This document shows positions 24,367 through 32,472 of a stretch of DNA of 64,000 nucleotides, piece by piece (position 1 is the stretch's first letter; each line of letters begins with the position of its first letter). Below the pieces are notes generated by a model, which was given only the letters and a program-made list of their open reading frames with translations, made no database searches and was not told the DNA's origin. Source of the DNA: Streptomonospora alba (GTDB taxonomy: Bacteria; Actinomycetota; Actinomycetes; Streptosporangiales; Streptosporangiaceae); assembly GCF_000826685.1 (NCBI RefSeq), contig NZ_JROO01000014.1, positions 118,340 through 182,339 on the forward strand, given 5' to 3'. The position numbers and the translations under genes are program-made.

Positions 24367-24888
24367 GTGGACCGGGACCTCACACTCGAGACGATCCTGG
24401 CGGGGCTCGCGCTGTATGCCCCGGTGGGCGAGCCGCGGCGCGGGCGCATCAGCTCCACCACGCTCGACCCCGAGGGCCCGGGGCTGCTCAAGGCCGTGGT
24501 CGACTTCGGCTCCACCCCCGAAGGTCCCGACACCGGTCCCGATGTGGAGATCGCCAGCCGCCGCTTCTCGGGCGCCGGCGACGGCGGGCGGGAGCTGCGC
24601 GCCTTCTGCGCCGAACGCGAGCTGATGGAGCGGCGGGCGCGCGATCCCGCCAGTGCCCAGTCCTTCGCGCTGGGCCCCGATGCGGCCTGGTCCAGCGGCA
24701 CCGTCGTCCTTCAGGGGTGCGCCCGGGAGCTGACCGTGCTGGCCAGCACCCACGCCTGGGTGGGCGGGGCGCTGGACTCCGGTGGAGTGATGGTGCGGGT
24801 GTTCACGCCGGCTCCCGGCCCGGGCCCGGCCGAACTGCGCCGCATCGCCGCGCCCGAGGAGCTGGAGCCCTTGCGGGGGCGCGGCTGA
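24367..24888 (+). CDS. Hypothetical protein
   Basis: 173 residues, not recognised. Soluble, acidic, no signal peptide or membrane helix. Notable are a single block around LRAFCAERELMERRARDP and a C-terminal strand VMVRVFTPAPGPGPAELRR. GTG start with GGAAGG eight bases upstream and a TAGACT -10-like hexamer at 24320-24325. Codon use is like its neighbours, supporting a real gene. Convergent with soxR. Confidence 0.55.
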   Translation: MDRDLTLETILAGLALYAPVGEPRRGRISSTTLDPEGPGLLKAVVDFGSTPEGPDTGPDVEIASRRFSGAGDGGRELRAFCAERELMERRARDPASAQSFALGPDAAWSSGTVVLQGCARELTVLASTHAWVGGALDSGGVMVRVFTPAPGPGPAELRRIAAPEELEPLRGRG

Positions 24889-24915
24889 GGCGCGGCGTGC
24901 ACCCGCGCGCCGGCC

Positions 24916-25440
24916 TCAGCAGTCCGGGGCGCACGCCGACTCCGCGGCGCCGTCCTCGGGCGCCTGTGTGCGGGCCCGGGCGGCGGGGGTCAGCAGCCGG
25001 CGCGGGCCCGGCCCCTGGTCGGCGAGGCGGTCGTGGGGGTTGGACAGCAGGCAGCGCTCCAGCGACAGGCATCCGCACCCGATGCAGTCGGTCAGGTCGT
25101 CGCGCAGGCGCTCCAGCTGGTCGATGCGCTCCTGCAGCCCGTCGCGCCAGGTCTGGGACAGCCGCGCCCAGTCCTCGCGGGTGGGGGTGCGGGCCTGGGG
25201 CAGGCACTCCAGGGCCTCGCCGATGTCGGCCAGCGGGATGCCCACACGCTGGGCCAACCGGATGAAGGAGACCCGGCGCAGCGTGTCGCGGCGGTAGCGG
25301 CGCTGGTTTCCGGCGGTGCGGCGGCTGGTGATCAGGCCCTTGCGCTCGTAGAAGTGCAGCGCCGAGACCGCCACACCGCTGCGCTGGGCGAGCTGGCCCA
25401 CCGTGAGCTCTTTGGCCTTCCACGACGGCTGGCCGGTCAT
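24916..25440 (-). CDS. soxR: SoxR redox-sensing MerR-family regulator
   Basis: 174 residues. MerR HTH at residues 11-80 (VGQLAQRSGVAVSALHFYERKGLI), dimerisation coiled coil, and the [2Fe-2S] ligand motif CIGCGCLSLERC (CX2CXCX5C) near 119-130. In actinomycetes SoxR responds to redox-cycling compounds rather than superoxide itself. The C-terminus is extended by about 40 residues and ends in a Cys-containing tail (ESACAPDC). Its own promoter carries a SoxR-box-like dyad, so autoregulation is likely. Confidence 0.95.
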   Translation of the reverse strand: MTGQPSWKAKELTVGQLAQRSGVAVSALHFYERKGLITSRRTAGNQRRYRRDTLRRVSFIRLAQRVGIPLADIGEALECLPQARTPTREDWARLSQTWRDGLQERIDQLERLRDDLTDCIGCGCLSLERCLLSNPHDRLADQGPGPRRLLTPAARARTQAPEDGAAESACAPDC

Positions 25441-25459
25441 GGCGCCTCCTCCGCGACAA

Positions 25460-25477
25460 CATCAACTCCACTTGAGG
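25460..25477. promoter_or_regulatory. SoxR-box-like dyad upstream of soxR
   Basis: CATCAACT-cc-ACTTGAGG. Read on the minus strand the first half is CCTCAAGT, identical to the canonical SoxR half-site; the second half matches at six of eight positions. It lies 20 bp upstream of the soxR start. Confidence 0.6.
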
Positions 25478-25859
25478 TTAGCACCCGGTCCCGGCCCGCC
25501 CCGCACACGTGCGGTCCGGCGGCCGGTCATAGGACGTGTTTGGCGTATCGCCCGCGGTAAGCGGCAGTGGAGTTGTACATTGTTTACCGCCGCAGGCTCT
25601 GCGGTAGCGGTCTGTGGAGACATCGACCGATGTCGGCGAAGCAGGCCCGGCGACGCCGCGAGGAGCACCGCGCCGACGCGAACACCGGAGGGTCGGAGGT
25701 TCCCCGGCTGTCGCCGCCGGGAGCACACCGAGGACGCGCACCCGGGCGCGGGCCGAAGGGGGAGACGGCCGCGCGCCCGAGGGGACAACGGGGGAGCAGC
25801 CGCGCGCCGGCGCGCCGCAGGGCGCTGCCAGCGTCGGCGGAATCAGGGGGAGCGACACC
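25478..25859. other. Intergenic region upstream of the ATPase gene
   Basis: About 380 bp without a supported gene, although an open frame runs through it into the ATPase gene. AT-rich GTTGTACATTGTTTACC near 25573-25589 and GTTT...CGGTAG spacing loosely resemble SigB-type promoters, which would suit an anti-sigma-type ATPase, but the match is weak. Confidence 0.3.
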
Positions 25860-26420
25860 GTGGTGCACCATATGACGGCCGAAACCGAGTCTTCTGCGCC
25901 CCCGCGCGCTCGCGCACCGGGCGAGGCGGGCGAACCCGACCACCGGATGTCCTTCGCCGGGCAGGCCGCCAGCGTGGGGGCGCTGCGCGACTGGGTCGCC
26001 CGGTGCCTGCGCCGGGGCCCCTACGAGCACCCGCCCGCGGTGGTCGAGGACCTGCTGGTGTGCGCCAGCGAACTCGCCACCAACGCGGTGCGCCACTCCG
26101 CGTCCGGCCTGCCCGGCGGCACCTTCGCCGCCCGGCTGTGGCAGGACAGCCGGCGGGTGCGCCTGGAGGTGGCCGACATGGGACCGCGCCCGGGCCGGCC
26201 CACCCTGCCCCGCATCGACGACTCGACGATGGACGACGGTGCCGCCGAGAACGGCCGCGGACTGGGGTTCGTCGCCGCGCTGTGCGAGGGCGAGTGCGGC
26301 ACCACCACCCCGCCCGACCCGCGCGGCCACACCGTCTGGTGCCGCCTGGCCACCGCGTCGGCATCGCAGCAGGACGGCAGCGAGGGCGAGGGGCACGGGC
26401 GCCGCGGCGCGCCGGGATAA
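25860..26420 (+). CDS. HATPase_c_2 anti-sigma-type ATP-binding protein
   Basis: 186-residue protein of the RsbW/SpoIIAB-like ATPase family. N box ASELATNAVRHSASG near residue 65, a D-containing strand (VADMGPRPG) and G box GRGLGFVAALCE. Such proteins phosphorylate or bind anti-sigma-factor antagonists and are abundant in actinomycetes; the partner is not nearby. GTG at 25860 was chosen because GGGGGAG lies seven bases upstream; the frame is open further upstream but that part is low-complexity Arg/Ala/Gly. Confidence 0.82.
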   Translation: MVHHMTAETESSAPPRARAPGEAGEPDHRMSFAGQAASVGALRDWVARCLRRGPYEHPPAVVEDLLVCASELATNAVRHSASGLPGGTFAARLWQDSRRVRLEVADMGPRPGRPTLPRIDDSTMDDGAAENGRGLGFVAALCEGECGTTTPPDPRGHTVWCRLATASASQQDGSEGEGHGRRGAPG

Positions 26421-26429
26421 GCTGAAGCC

Positions 26430-26915
26430 ATGACCCGGCGCCGGTCCCCGCCCGCCGCGGCCCCGCCGGGGTCGCTGGCGCTGCAGACGCTGGTCGCGCT
26501 GCGGCGCGGACGCGACATGCTCGACCGCGACTACGCCCAGCCGCTGGCGATGTCGGCGGTGGCCGGGGCGGCCGGATACTCGCTGTATCACTTCGTGCGC
26601 ATCTTCGGCGCGGCCTACGGCCAAAGCCCCGGCGGCTACCTGCGCCGGCGCCGGATCGAACGCGCCCAGCAGCTGCTGCGTTCGGGCCGCTACGGCGTCA
26701 CCGAGACCTGCTATGCCGTGGGGTTCGCCAGCCTGGGCTCCTTCAGTGCCGGCTTCCACCGCCAGGTGGGCCTCTCCCCCTCTGCCTACCGGGCGCTGTG
26801 GTGCTCCCGCGCCCCCCTTCCGGTTCCGGGGTGCTTCCTGCTGATGGGCGCGGCGCCGCTGGGCGGCGCCGATGCAGCAACGGGGGAGAAGCCCGGTGCC
26901 GCGCCCGCGGGCTAG
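26430..26915 (+). CDS. AraC-family transcriptional regulator
   Basis: 161-residue protein that is little more than an AraC DNA-binding domain: two HTH units at about residues 38-125 (LAMSAVAGAAGYSLYHFVRIFG, then VTETCYAVGFASLGSFSAGFHRQVG). No separate sensor domain; the C-terminal 30 residues are Gly/Ala/Pro-rich. A TAAGCT -10 (26418-26423) six bases before the ATG suggests a leaderless mRNA. A VOC gene follows 46 bp downstream, a common AraC/VOC pairing. Confidence 0.9.
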   Translation: MTRRRSPPAAAPPGSLALQTLVALRRGRDMLDRDYAQPLAMSAVAGAAGYSLYHFVRIFGAAYGQSPGGYLRRRRIERAQQLLRSGRYGVTETCYAVGFASLGSFSAGFHRQVGLSPSAYRALWCSRAPLPVPGCFLLMGAAPLGGADAATGEKPGAAPAG

Positions 26916-26961
26916 CGTCGAATCCGACAGGGCGAGCAGATGCGGGCGAAAGGAGCCGGTG

Positions 26962-27420
26962 ATGATCACCAGGCTGGGTGTGGCGGGGGTGTTCGTGTTC
27001 GACTACGAGGAGGCCAAGCGGTTCTTCCTCGACCGGCTCGGGTTCGAGGAGCGCTTCGATGTGACGATGGACGACGGGATGCGGTGGCTGACGGTTGGTC
27101 CCCCCGCCGACCCCCGCTTCCAGCTGAGCCTGCAGGTGCCCGGGCCGCCGCTGCACGACGAGGACACCGCCCGAACCATCCGCGCCCTGGTGGCCAAGGG
27201 GGCGCTGAGCGCCGGCGCGTGGAACACCGACGACTGCCGCGCCACCCACGCCGCCTACGCCGCGCGCGGGGTGGAGTTCCTGCAGGAGCCGCGCGAGGTG
27301 CCCTACGGCGTCGAGGCGGTCTTCCGCGACCCCTTCGGCAACTGGTACAGCCTCAACGAGCTCAACACCGCGGCCCTGGATCCCGACGCCATGGCCGAGC
27401 ACTTCGAGCCCGGAGGCTGA
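26962..27420 (+). CDS. VOC family protein
   Basis: 152-residue single glyoxalase/bleomycin-resistance fold: ITRLGVAGVFVFDYEEAKRF, RWLTVGPPADPRFQLSLQ, and the ending VFRDPFGNWYSLNEL, which carries the conserved D-P-F/G-N strand and metal-ligand Glu/Asn region. AAAGGAG lies six bases upstream of ATG. Likely cotranscribed with the preceding AraC gene and probably its target (inference). Confidence 0.88.
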   Translation: MITRLGVAGVFVFDYEEAKRFFLDRLGFEERFDVTMDDGMRWLTVGPPADPRFQLSLQVPGPPLHDEDTARTIRALVAKGALSAGAWNTDDCRATHAAYAARGVEFLQEPREVPYGVEAVFRDPFGNWYSLNELNTAALDPDAMAEHFEPGG

Positions 27421-27492
27421 TCCCGCGCCTGTGCGGGGCGCGGGCCGGGCCCGCACCCCGCACGATGGGCCCCGGCCCCGGCCGGGGCCGCC

Positions 27493-29601
27493 TCAGGCCG
27501 GCACGGCCGCGGTCTGGCGGTCCCAGACCCGGTGGCCGGCCAGCGCCCGGGTGAAGGCGGTGTAGAACTCCTCGGGGTCGCCGCTGCGGTGGGTGATGAC
27601 CCCCTGGTCGGCCACCGCGGCGTCGCCGTCGCCGGCCAAGCGCAGCCGCGGCAGCGGCGCCGCCTCCAGCACGCCCACGCCCTCCTGCAGGGCCGCCACC
27701 GGTTTGGCGTGCTTGAACGCCTCGGCGATGTAGTTGAGCGCCAGACCGTTGCCCGCCAGCGAGGCGGCCGATCCGGCGCCGCCGGCCACCACCACCGCGT
27801 CGTAAAGCACCGAGGACATGGTGTGCAGGGCCCGGTCCACCGCCAGCGTCTGGCCGTCGGCCGCGCTGAGCCGGCCGTCGTTGGGGGCCAGCACCTCCAC
27901 TGCGGCGCCCTGCACGGCCATGGCCTCGCGGAAGCGGGTCACCCCGGCGGCGTCGACGCCCTCGTCGGCCAGGACCGCGATCTGGCGCGAGTAGACGGTG
28001 TCCATGCGGGTGTTGGCCTGGCTGAGCGCGGGCGAGGAGCGGCCGTGGTTGGGCGTCTCCTCGGCGGCGGGCGGGGTGACGCCGATGCCCTGGGCGACCG
28101 CGCGGGCCAGGGTGTGGTCGACGTGGTTGAGGTGCCCCACGACGCGCTCGCGCACCTCCATGGTCTCGCACTTGCCCAGCTCGAACTGGAAGGCCGAGGT
28201 CAGGTGCGTGCGCTCGGGGTCGGAGAGGCTGTTGAGGAACAGCGTCGCCTGGCTGTAGTGGTCCTTGAAGCTTTCGCTGCGTTTGCGGATCTTGGCGCCG
28301 TCGACGCGCTCCTGGTAGTGGGTGTAGGGCGCTTCGCCCAGGTAGGGGCAGCCGCTGCCCAGCGAGTTGGGGAAGTAGCTGGTCCGGCCCCGGTGGACGC
28401 TGTGCTGGTTGTAGCCGTCGCGCTGGTTGTTGCTGACCTCGGCCACCGGCCGGTTGACCGGGAGCTGCTGGAAGTTGGGTCCGCCCAGCCGGATCAGCTG
28501 GGTGTCGAGGTAGGAGAAGTTGCGGGCCTGCAGCAGCGGGTCGTTGGTGAAGTCGATGCCGGGCACCACGTGTGCGGTGTGGAAGGCGATCTGCTCGGTC
28601 TCGGCGAAGAAGTTGTCGGGGTTGCGGTTTAGCACCATCTTGCCCACCGGGGTGACCGGGACCTGCTCCTCAGGCACGATCTTGGTCGGGTCGAGCAGGT
28701 CGAAGTCGAAGTCGAACTCCTTGGATTCGGGAATCAGCTGCATGCCCAGCTCGTACTCGGGGAACTGGCCGCGCTCGATGGAGTCCCACAGGTCGCGCCG
28801 GTTGAAGTCGGGGTCCTTGCCGCCGATCTTCTGGGTCTCGTCCCAGACCAGGGAGTGGGTGCCCAGCAGCGGCGTCCAGTGGAACTTCACGAAGGTGCCC
28901 TCGCCGCGTTCGTTGACCAGGCGGAAGGTGTGCACGCCGAAGCCCTGCATCATGCGGTAGCTGCGCGGGATGGCGCGGTCGCTCATCAGCCACATCATCA
29001 TGTGCAGCGTCTCGGGCTGCAGGCCCACGAAGTCCCACAGGGTGTCGTGGGCCGACTGGGCCTGGGGGATCTCGTTGTCGGGCTCGGGTTTTACGGCGTG
29101 GACGAAGTCGGGGAACTTGATGCCGTCCTGGATGAAGAACACCGGCATGTTGTTGCCGACCAGGTCGTAATTGCCTTCGCGGGTGTAGAACTTGGTGGCG
29201 AAGCCGCGCACGTCGCGCACGGTGTCGGCCGATCCGCGGGATCCGGCCACGGTGGAGAAGCGCACGAACACCGGGGTGCGCAGGCCGGGGTCGGTCAGGA
29301 AGTCGGCGCGGGTGTAGCGCGCCATCGACTCATAGACCTGGAAGTAGCCGTAGGCTCCGGCGCCGCGCGCGTGCACGACCCGTTCGGGGATGCGCTCGTG
29401 GTCGAAATGGGTGATCTTTTCGCGGAAGTGGAAGTCCTCCATCAGGGTGGGTCCGCGCTCACCGGCGCTGAGGGAGTTGTCGGTGTCGTCGACGCGGACC
29501 CCGGTGTTGGTGGTCAGCGCTTCGTCCGACGCGTCGCGGACCTGGTCGAGCTGGCGGTCCTTCTCGTCGGCCGCTTCCTGATCGCGGGAGAACTCGGACA
29601 T
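27493..29601 (-). CDS. katE: Large-subunit monofunctional catalase (KatE/HPII type)
   Basis: 702-residue clade-2 catalase that dismutates hydrogen peroxide. Catalytic His77 in VVHARGAGAYGYF, Asn in GNNMPVFFIQD, haem-ligand Tyr in FSYLDTQLIRLGG (about 365). The extra C-terminal 150 residues form the flavodoxin/GATase-like domain of large catalases (RQIAVLADEGVDAAGV, then YDAVVVAGGAGSAASL). Cytosolic tetramer. Start MSEFSRDQEA preceded by an acidic, Asp-rich N-terminal arm. Monocistronic; convergent with the VOC gene across GC-rich hairpins. Confidence 0.96.
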   Translation of the reverse strand: MSEFSRDQEAADEKDRQLDQVRDASDEALTTNTGVRVDDTDNSLSAGERGPTLMEDFHFREKITHFDHERIPERVVHARGAGAYGYFQVYESMARYTRADFLTDPGLRTPVFVRFSTVAGSRGSADTVRDVRGFATKFYTREGNYDLVGNNMPVFFIQDGIKFPDFVHAVKPEPDNEIPQAQSAHDTLWDFVGLQPETLHMMMWLMSDRAIPRSYRMMQGFGVHTFRLVNERGEGTFVKFHWTPLLGTHSLVWDETQKIGGKDPDFNRRDLWDSIERGQFPEYELGMQLIPESKEFDFDFDLLDPTKIVPEEQVPVTPVGKMVLNRNPDNFFAETEQIAFHTAHVVPGIDFTNDPLLQARNFSYLDTQLIRLGGPNFQQLPVNRPVAEVSNNQRDGYNQHSVHRGRTSYFPNSLGSGCPYLGEAPYTHYQERVDGAKIRKRSESFKDHYSQATLFLNSLSDPERTHLTSAFQFELGKCETMEVRERVVGHLNHVDHTLARAVAQGIGVTPPAAEETPNHGRSSPALSQANTRMDTVYSRQIAVLADEGVDAAGVTRFREAMAVQGAAVEVLAPNDGRLSAADGQTLAVDRALHTMSSVLYDAVVVAGGAGSAASLAGNGLALNYIAEAFKHAKPVAALQEGVGVLEAAPLPRLRLAGDGDAAVADQGVITHRSGDPEEFYTAFTRALAGHRVWDRQTAAVPA

Positions 29602-29873
29602 GGCGGTGCCCCTTCGCTGCTTCGATTCCCTCGCCTGGCCCGGGCACGGCTGCGCGGCGCTCGGGCCGGTATTGTCCCGCCGCCCCGCTGACCGCATCCG
29701 CAGGGCGCAAACCAGCAGGCGGGGACGCGGGGGTTGCGCCGGGGCGCGCGCAGCCCAGGCGTTGGGGCGGAAAGGGGATTGCGCGAAGCGATCCGGGTAG
29801 AAGGGGCGTGCGTGCCCCGATCGGGGATCCGGTGCGGGGCGGAAGCGATTTTCGCGAAAGGAGCAGTGGGGAT

Positions 29874-30062
29874 ATGGCATCGAGTGGTCTCGTGCGGACC
29901 CGCGACAACAGCATCATCGCCGGGGTGTGCGGCGGTCTGGCACGCCGCTTCGGGCTTTCGTCGTTCCTGGTGCGGCTGCTGTTCGTCGTCTCGTGCGTCC
30001 TGCCCGGGCCGCAGTTCGTCATCTACATCGCGCTGTGGATCGTGATGCCCCGCGAGGGCTGA
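29874..30062 (+). CDS. PspC-domain mini-protein
   Basis: 62 residues, one PspC domain: RTRDNSIIAGVCGGLARRFGLSSFLVRLLFVV followed by a hydrophobic span (LPGPQFVIYIALWIVMP). PspC is an inner-membrane phage-shock regulator; the stand-alone actinobacterial form has unknown partners. AAAGGAG 11 bases upstream of ATG. Divergent from the catalase gene across 272 bp, which shows an AT-poor region and no obvious operator. Confidence 0.88.
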   Translation: MASSGLVRTRDNSIIAGVCGGLARRFGLSSFLVRLLFVVSCVLPGPQFVIYIALWIVMPREG

Positions 30063-30090
30063 GCGCCGCGGGCGGGCCGGTGCGGGCGCC

Positions 30091-30705
30091 TCAGCGGGCG
30101 GGCCGGTCGGGGGGCGCGGCGCTTTGCAGCAGCGCGGCCACCAGGTCGCGGGCCAGGCGCCGGTGCTCTTCGGCGGCGCGCTCGCGCGGGCCCGGGAAGT
30201 GGCTGAGGAAGGCGTGCTGGAAGCAGGCGCCCAGCAGCAGGTCGGCCAGGCTGGCGGGGTCGGCGGAGGGGGCCAGCCGGCCGGCGCGGCGTTCGGCCTC
30301 CAGGTAGTCGGCCAGGGCGGCGCTGACGGTGCCGGGGCCGGCGCCGCGTTCGGCCAGGGCGGCGCGGTGGGAGGCCAGCAGGGCGGGCTCGGCGAAGACG
30401 GATGCGGCCATGGGGAAGGCGTCGGTGTAGAAGGCCATCGCCGCGCGGGCGACCTCCTCCAGGGTGGCCGCCAGATCGCCGCGGCCGGCGCGGTCGGCGA
30501 GCCCGGAGAGCAGGGCGGGCAGTGCACTGGGCAGGCGCTCCATGAGCACGGCGGTGAACAGGTCGGTCTTGTCGCGGAAGTGCTTGTAGAGGGTGGCTTC
30601 GGAGTAGCCGGCGGCGCGGGCGATCTCCTTGGTGGTGGAGTGGGCCAGGCCGTGGGTGTGCATGACCTGGTAGGCGGCGTCGAGGATGCGTTCGCGTGTG
30701 CTCAC
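30091..30705 (-). CDS. TetR-family repressor
   Basis: 204 residues. N-terminal TetR HTH (RERILDAAYQVMHTHGLAHSTTKEIARAAG... TLYKHFRDK) and a helical ligand-binding domain rich in Ala/Leu. GTG at 30705 is preferred because GGGAG lies five bases upstream; a TTG 51 bases earlier is in frame but lies inside the -35 of the divergent gene. Very likely represses the divergent reductase gene and itself through the inverted repeats at 30756-30801. Confidence 0.9.
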   Translation of the reverse strand: MSTRERILDAAYQVMHTHGLAHSTTKEIARAAGYSEATLYKHFRDKTDLFTAVLMERLPSALPALLSGLADRAGRGDLAATLEEVARAAMAFYTDAFPMAASVFAEPALLASHRAALAERGAGPGTVSAALADYLEAERRAGRLAPSADPASLADLLLGACFQHAFLSHFPGPRERAAEEHRRLARDLVAALLQSAAPPDRPAR

Positions 30706-30749
30706 GTGGGCTCCCGCGGTCGGCTCGGGGTCGATGGGTCTCGGCGGCG

Positions 30750-30801
30750 TTGACAAGTGAGTGAGTACTTACCCATACTAATGGTTAGTAGGCACTCACT
30801 C
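30750..30801 (+). promoter_or_regulatory. Promoter and TetR operator between tetR and reductase
   Basis: TTGACA at 30750-30755, 18-base spacer, CATACT at 30774-30779: the best promoter in the window, for the plus-strand reductase gene. AGTGAGTGAGTACTTAC over the spacer is mirrored by GTTAGTAGGCACTCACTCA downstream, giving two inverted half-regions with a GTGAGTGA core. Repressor binding here would block both directions. Confidence 0.75.
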
Positions 30802-30817
30802 ACCAAGGAGCCATACG

Positions 30818-31450
30818 ATGAACCTCACCCTCATGGGCGCCACCGGAGGCCTCGGCCGCGCCTTCGCCCGCCAGGCCTGCGCGGCCGGGCACAACGTCAC
30901 CGCCCTCGTGCGCGACCCCGCGCGCATGGACTTCTCCCACGAGAACCTGAGACTTGCCCGCGCCGACGTCGCCGACCCCGGCGAGCTGGCCGGATTCATC
31001 GAGGGCCGCGACGCCGTGGTCTCGGCGCTGGGCCACCGCGGCAAAGGCCCCGCCACCGTCGGCCGCCGCGCGGCCGCAGCCACCACCGAGGCCATGAAGC
31101 GCACCGGCGTCGAGCGCCTCGTGGTGGTCAGCGCCGCCGGCATGGTCACCGGCGCCGACGACGGCCCCCTCACCCGCCTGGTCGCCAAACCCCTCCTGCA
31201 GCGCATCCTGCGCGAGCACTTCGCCGACTTGGCCGCCATGGAGGAGACCGTGCGCGCCAGCGGCCTGGCCTGGACGATCGTGCGCCCGCCCCAGCTGCTG
31301 GACAAGCCCTACACCGGCCGCTACCGCACCGCCGTGGGCCGCAACCTGCGCGGCGGCATGCGCATCGGCCGCGCCGACGCCGCCCACTGCATGCTGGAGT
31401 GCGTGGAGAAGGGCGAACCGCTGCGCGCGAGCGTGCAGCCCGCCTACTGA
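30818..31450 (+). CDS. NAD(P)-binding oxidoreductase (NmrA/atypical SDR)
   Basis: 210-residue Rossmann protein. Dinucleotide loop GATGGLGRAFARQA at residues 6-19, GRDAVVSALGHRG, and VERLVVVSAAGM. Lacks the YxxxK of classic SDRs, so it belongs to the atypical NAD(P)H-binding/NmrA group, often flavin or quinone reductase-like. AAGGAG eight bases upstream of ATG. Controlled by the divergent TetR regulator. Confidence 0.88.
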   Translation: MNLTLMGATGGLGRAFARQACAAGHNVTALVRDPARMDFSHENLRLARADVADPGELAGFIEGRDAVVSALGHRGKGPATVGRRAAAATTEAMKRTGVERLVVVSAAGMVTGADDGPLTRLVAKPLLQRILREHFADLAAMEETVRASGLAWTIVRPPQLLDKPYTGRYRTAVGRNLRGGMRIGRADAAHCMLECVEKGEPLRASVQPAY

Positions 31451-31476
31451 GGGGCCCGGGGGCTAGTCTGCAGACC

Positions 31477-32439
31477 GTGTATCCCCCCATCGAACCCCAC
31501 GCGCAGGGCATGCTCGAGGTCGGGGGCGGCGACCGGTGCTACTGGGAGGCCTGCGGCCACCCCCGCGGCGAGCCCGCGCTCGTGGTGCACGGCGGGCCCG
31601 GATCCGGGTGCACACCCCGCCAGCGCCGCCTGTTCGACCCCCGCCGCTACCGCGCGATCCTGTTCGACCAGCGCAACTGCGGACGCAGCCGCCCCCACGC
31701 GGCCGAGGCCTCCACCGACCTCAGTGCCAACACCACGCCCAACCTCGTCGCCGACATCGAACGGCTGCGCATCCACCTGGGCATCGACCGGTGGCTGGTC
31801 CACGGCGGCTCCTGGGGCTCCACCCTGGCCCTGGCCTATGCCCAGTCCCACCCCCGACGGGTCTCGCGCCTGGTGCTGTGCGGGGTCACCACCACGCGGC
31901 GCCGCGAGATCGACTGGCTGTTTCGCGGCGTGGGCCGGTTTCTGCCCGAGCAGTGGCAGCGCTTCCGCGAGGCCGTACCCGAGGCCGCGGGCGACGAAGG
32001 AGTGGTGGCCGCCTACGCCGCACGCATGGAGCACCCCGAGGCGGCCGTGCGGGAGGCGGCCGCCGACGCCTGGACGCGGTGGGAGGACGCGGTCATCGGC
32101 CACGAGGTCTCAGGCGACCCCCGCGCCTACACCGGCCGGCCCCAGCGCGACCGGCTGGCGCTGGTGCGCATCTGCACCCGCTACTTCGCCAACGCCGCCT
32201 GGCTGCAGGAGGGCGCGCTGCTGGAGCGCGCCCACCAGCTGCGGGACATCCCGGGCACGCTGATCCACGGCCGCCTGGATCTGAGCTCGCCGCTGGAGAC
32301 CGCCTGGCGGCTGCAGCGCGCCTGGCCCCGGTCGCAGCTGCACGTGGTCGAGGACTCCGGCCACACCGGCAGCCCGAGCATGAACGAGTGCCTGCTGGCC
32401 GCCCTCGACGGGCCCGCAGCGGCGCCCAAGCCCGCGTGA
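31477..32439 (+). CDS. pip: Proline iminopeptidase
   Basis: 320-residue alpha/beta hydrolase of peptidase family S33 that releases N-terminal proline. Oxyanion motif HGGPGSGC, QRNCGRSRPH, nucleophile GGSWGS (Ser near 110), LSRLVLCGV, catalytic Asp in HGRLDLSSP and His in DSGHTGSP. GTG start lies seven bases after TAGTCT (31464-31469), so probably leaderless. Cytosolic. Confidence 0.94.
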   Translation: MYPPIEPHAQGMLEVGGGDRCYWEACGHPRGEPALVVHGGPGSGCTPRQRRLFDPRRYRAILFDQRNCGRSRPHAAEASTDLSANTTPNLVADIERLRIHLGIDRWLVHGGSWGSTLALAYAQSHPRRVSRLVLCGVTTTRRREIDWLFRGVGRFLPEQWQRFREAVPEAAGDEGVVAAYAARMEHPEAAVREAAADAWTRWEDAVIGHEVSGDPRAYTGRPQRDRLALVRICTRYFANAAWLQEGALLERAHQLRDIPGTLIHGRLDLSSPLETAWRLQRAWPRSQLHVVEDSGHTGSPSMNECLLAALDGPAAAPKPA

Positions 32440-32443
32440 GCCC

Positions 32444-32462
32444 GGCGGCCTTGGAGGCCGCC
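32444..32462. terminator. Bidirectional hairpin between convergent genes
   Basis: GGCGGCCT-tgg-AGGCCGCC, a perfect 8-bp stem between the iminopeptidase and the mycothiol-dependent-enzyme genes. Confidence 0.6.
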
Positions 32463-32472
32463 CCGGCCGGTT

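Noticed and set aside
27421..27492. Additional terminators between the VOC and catalase genes
   Set aside because: Several overlapping GC-rich inverted repeats are present but none is clearly preferred, so none was listed as a feature.
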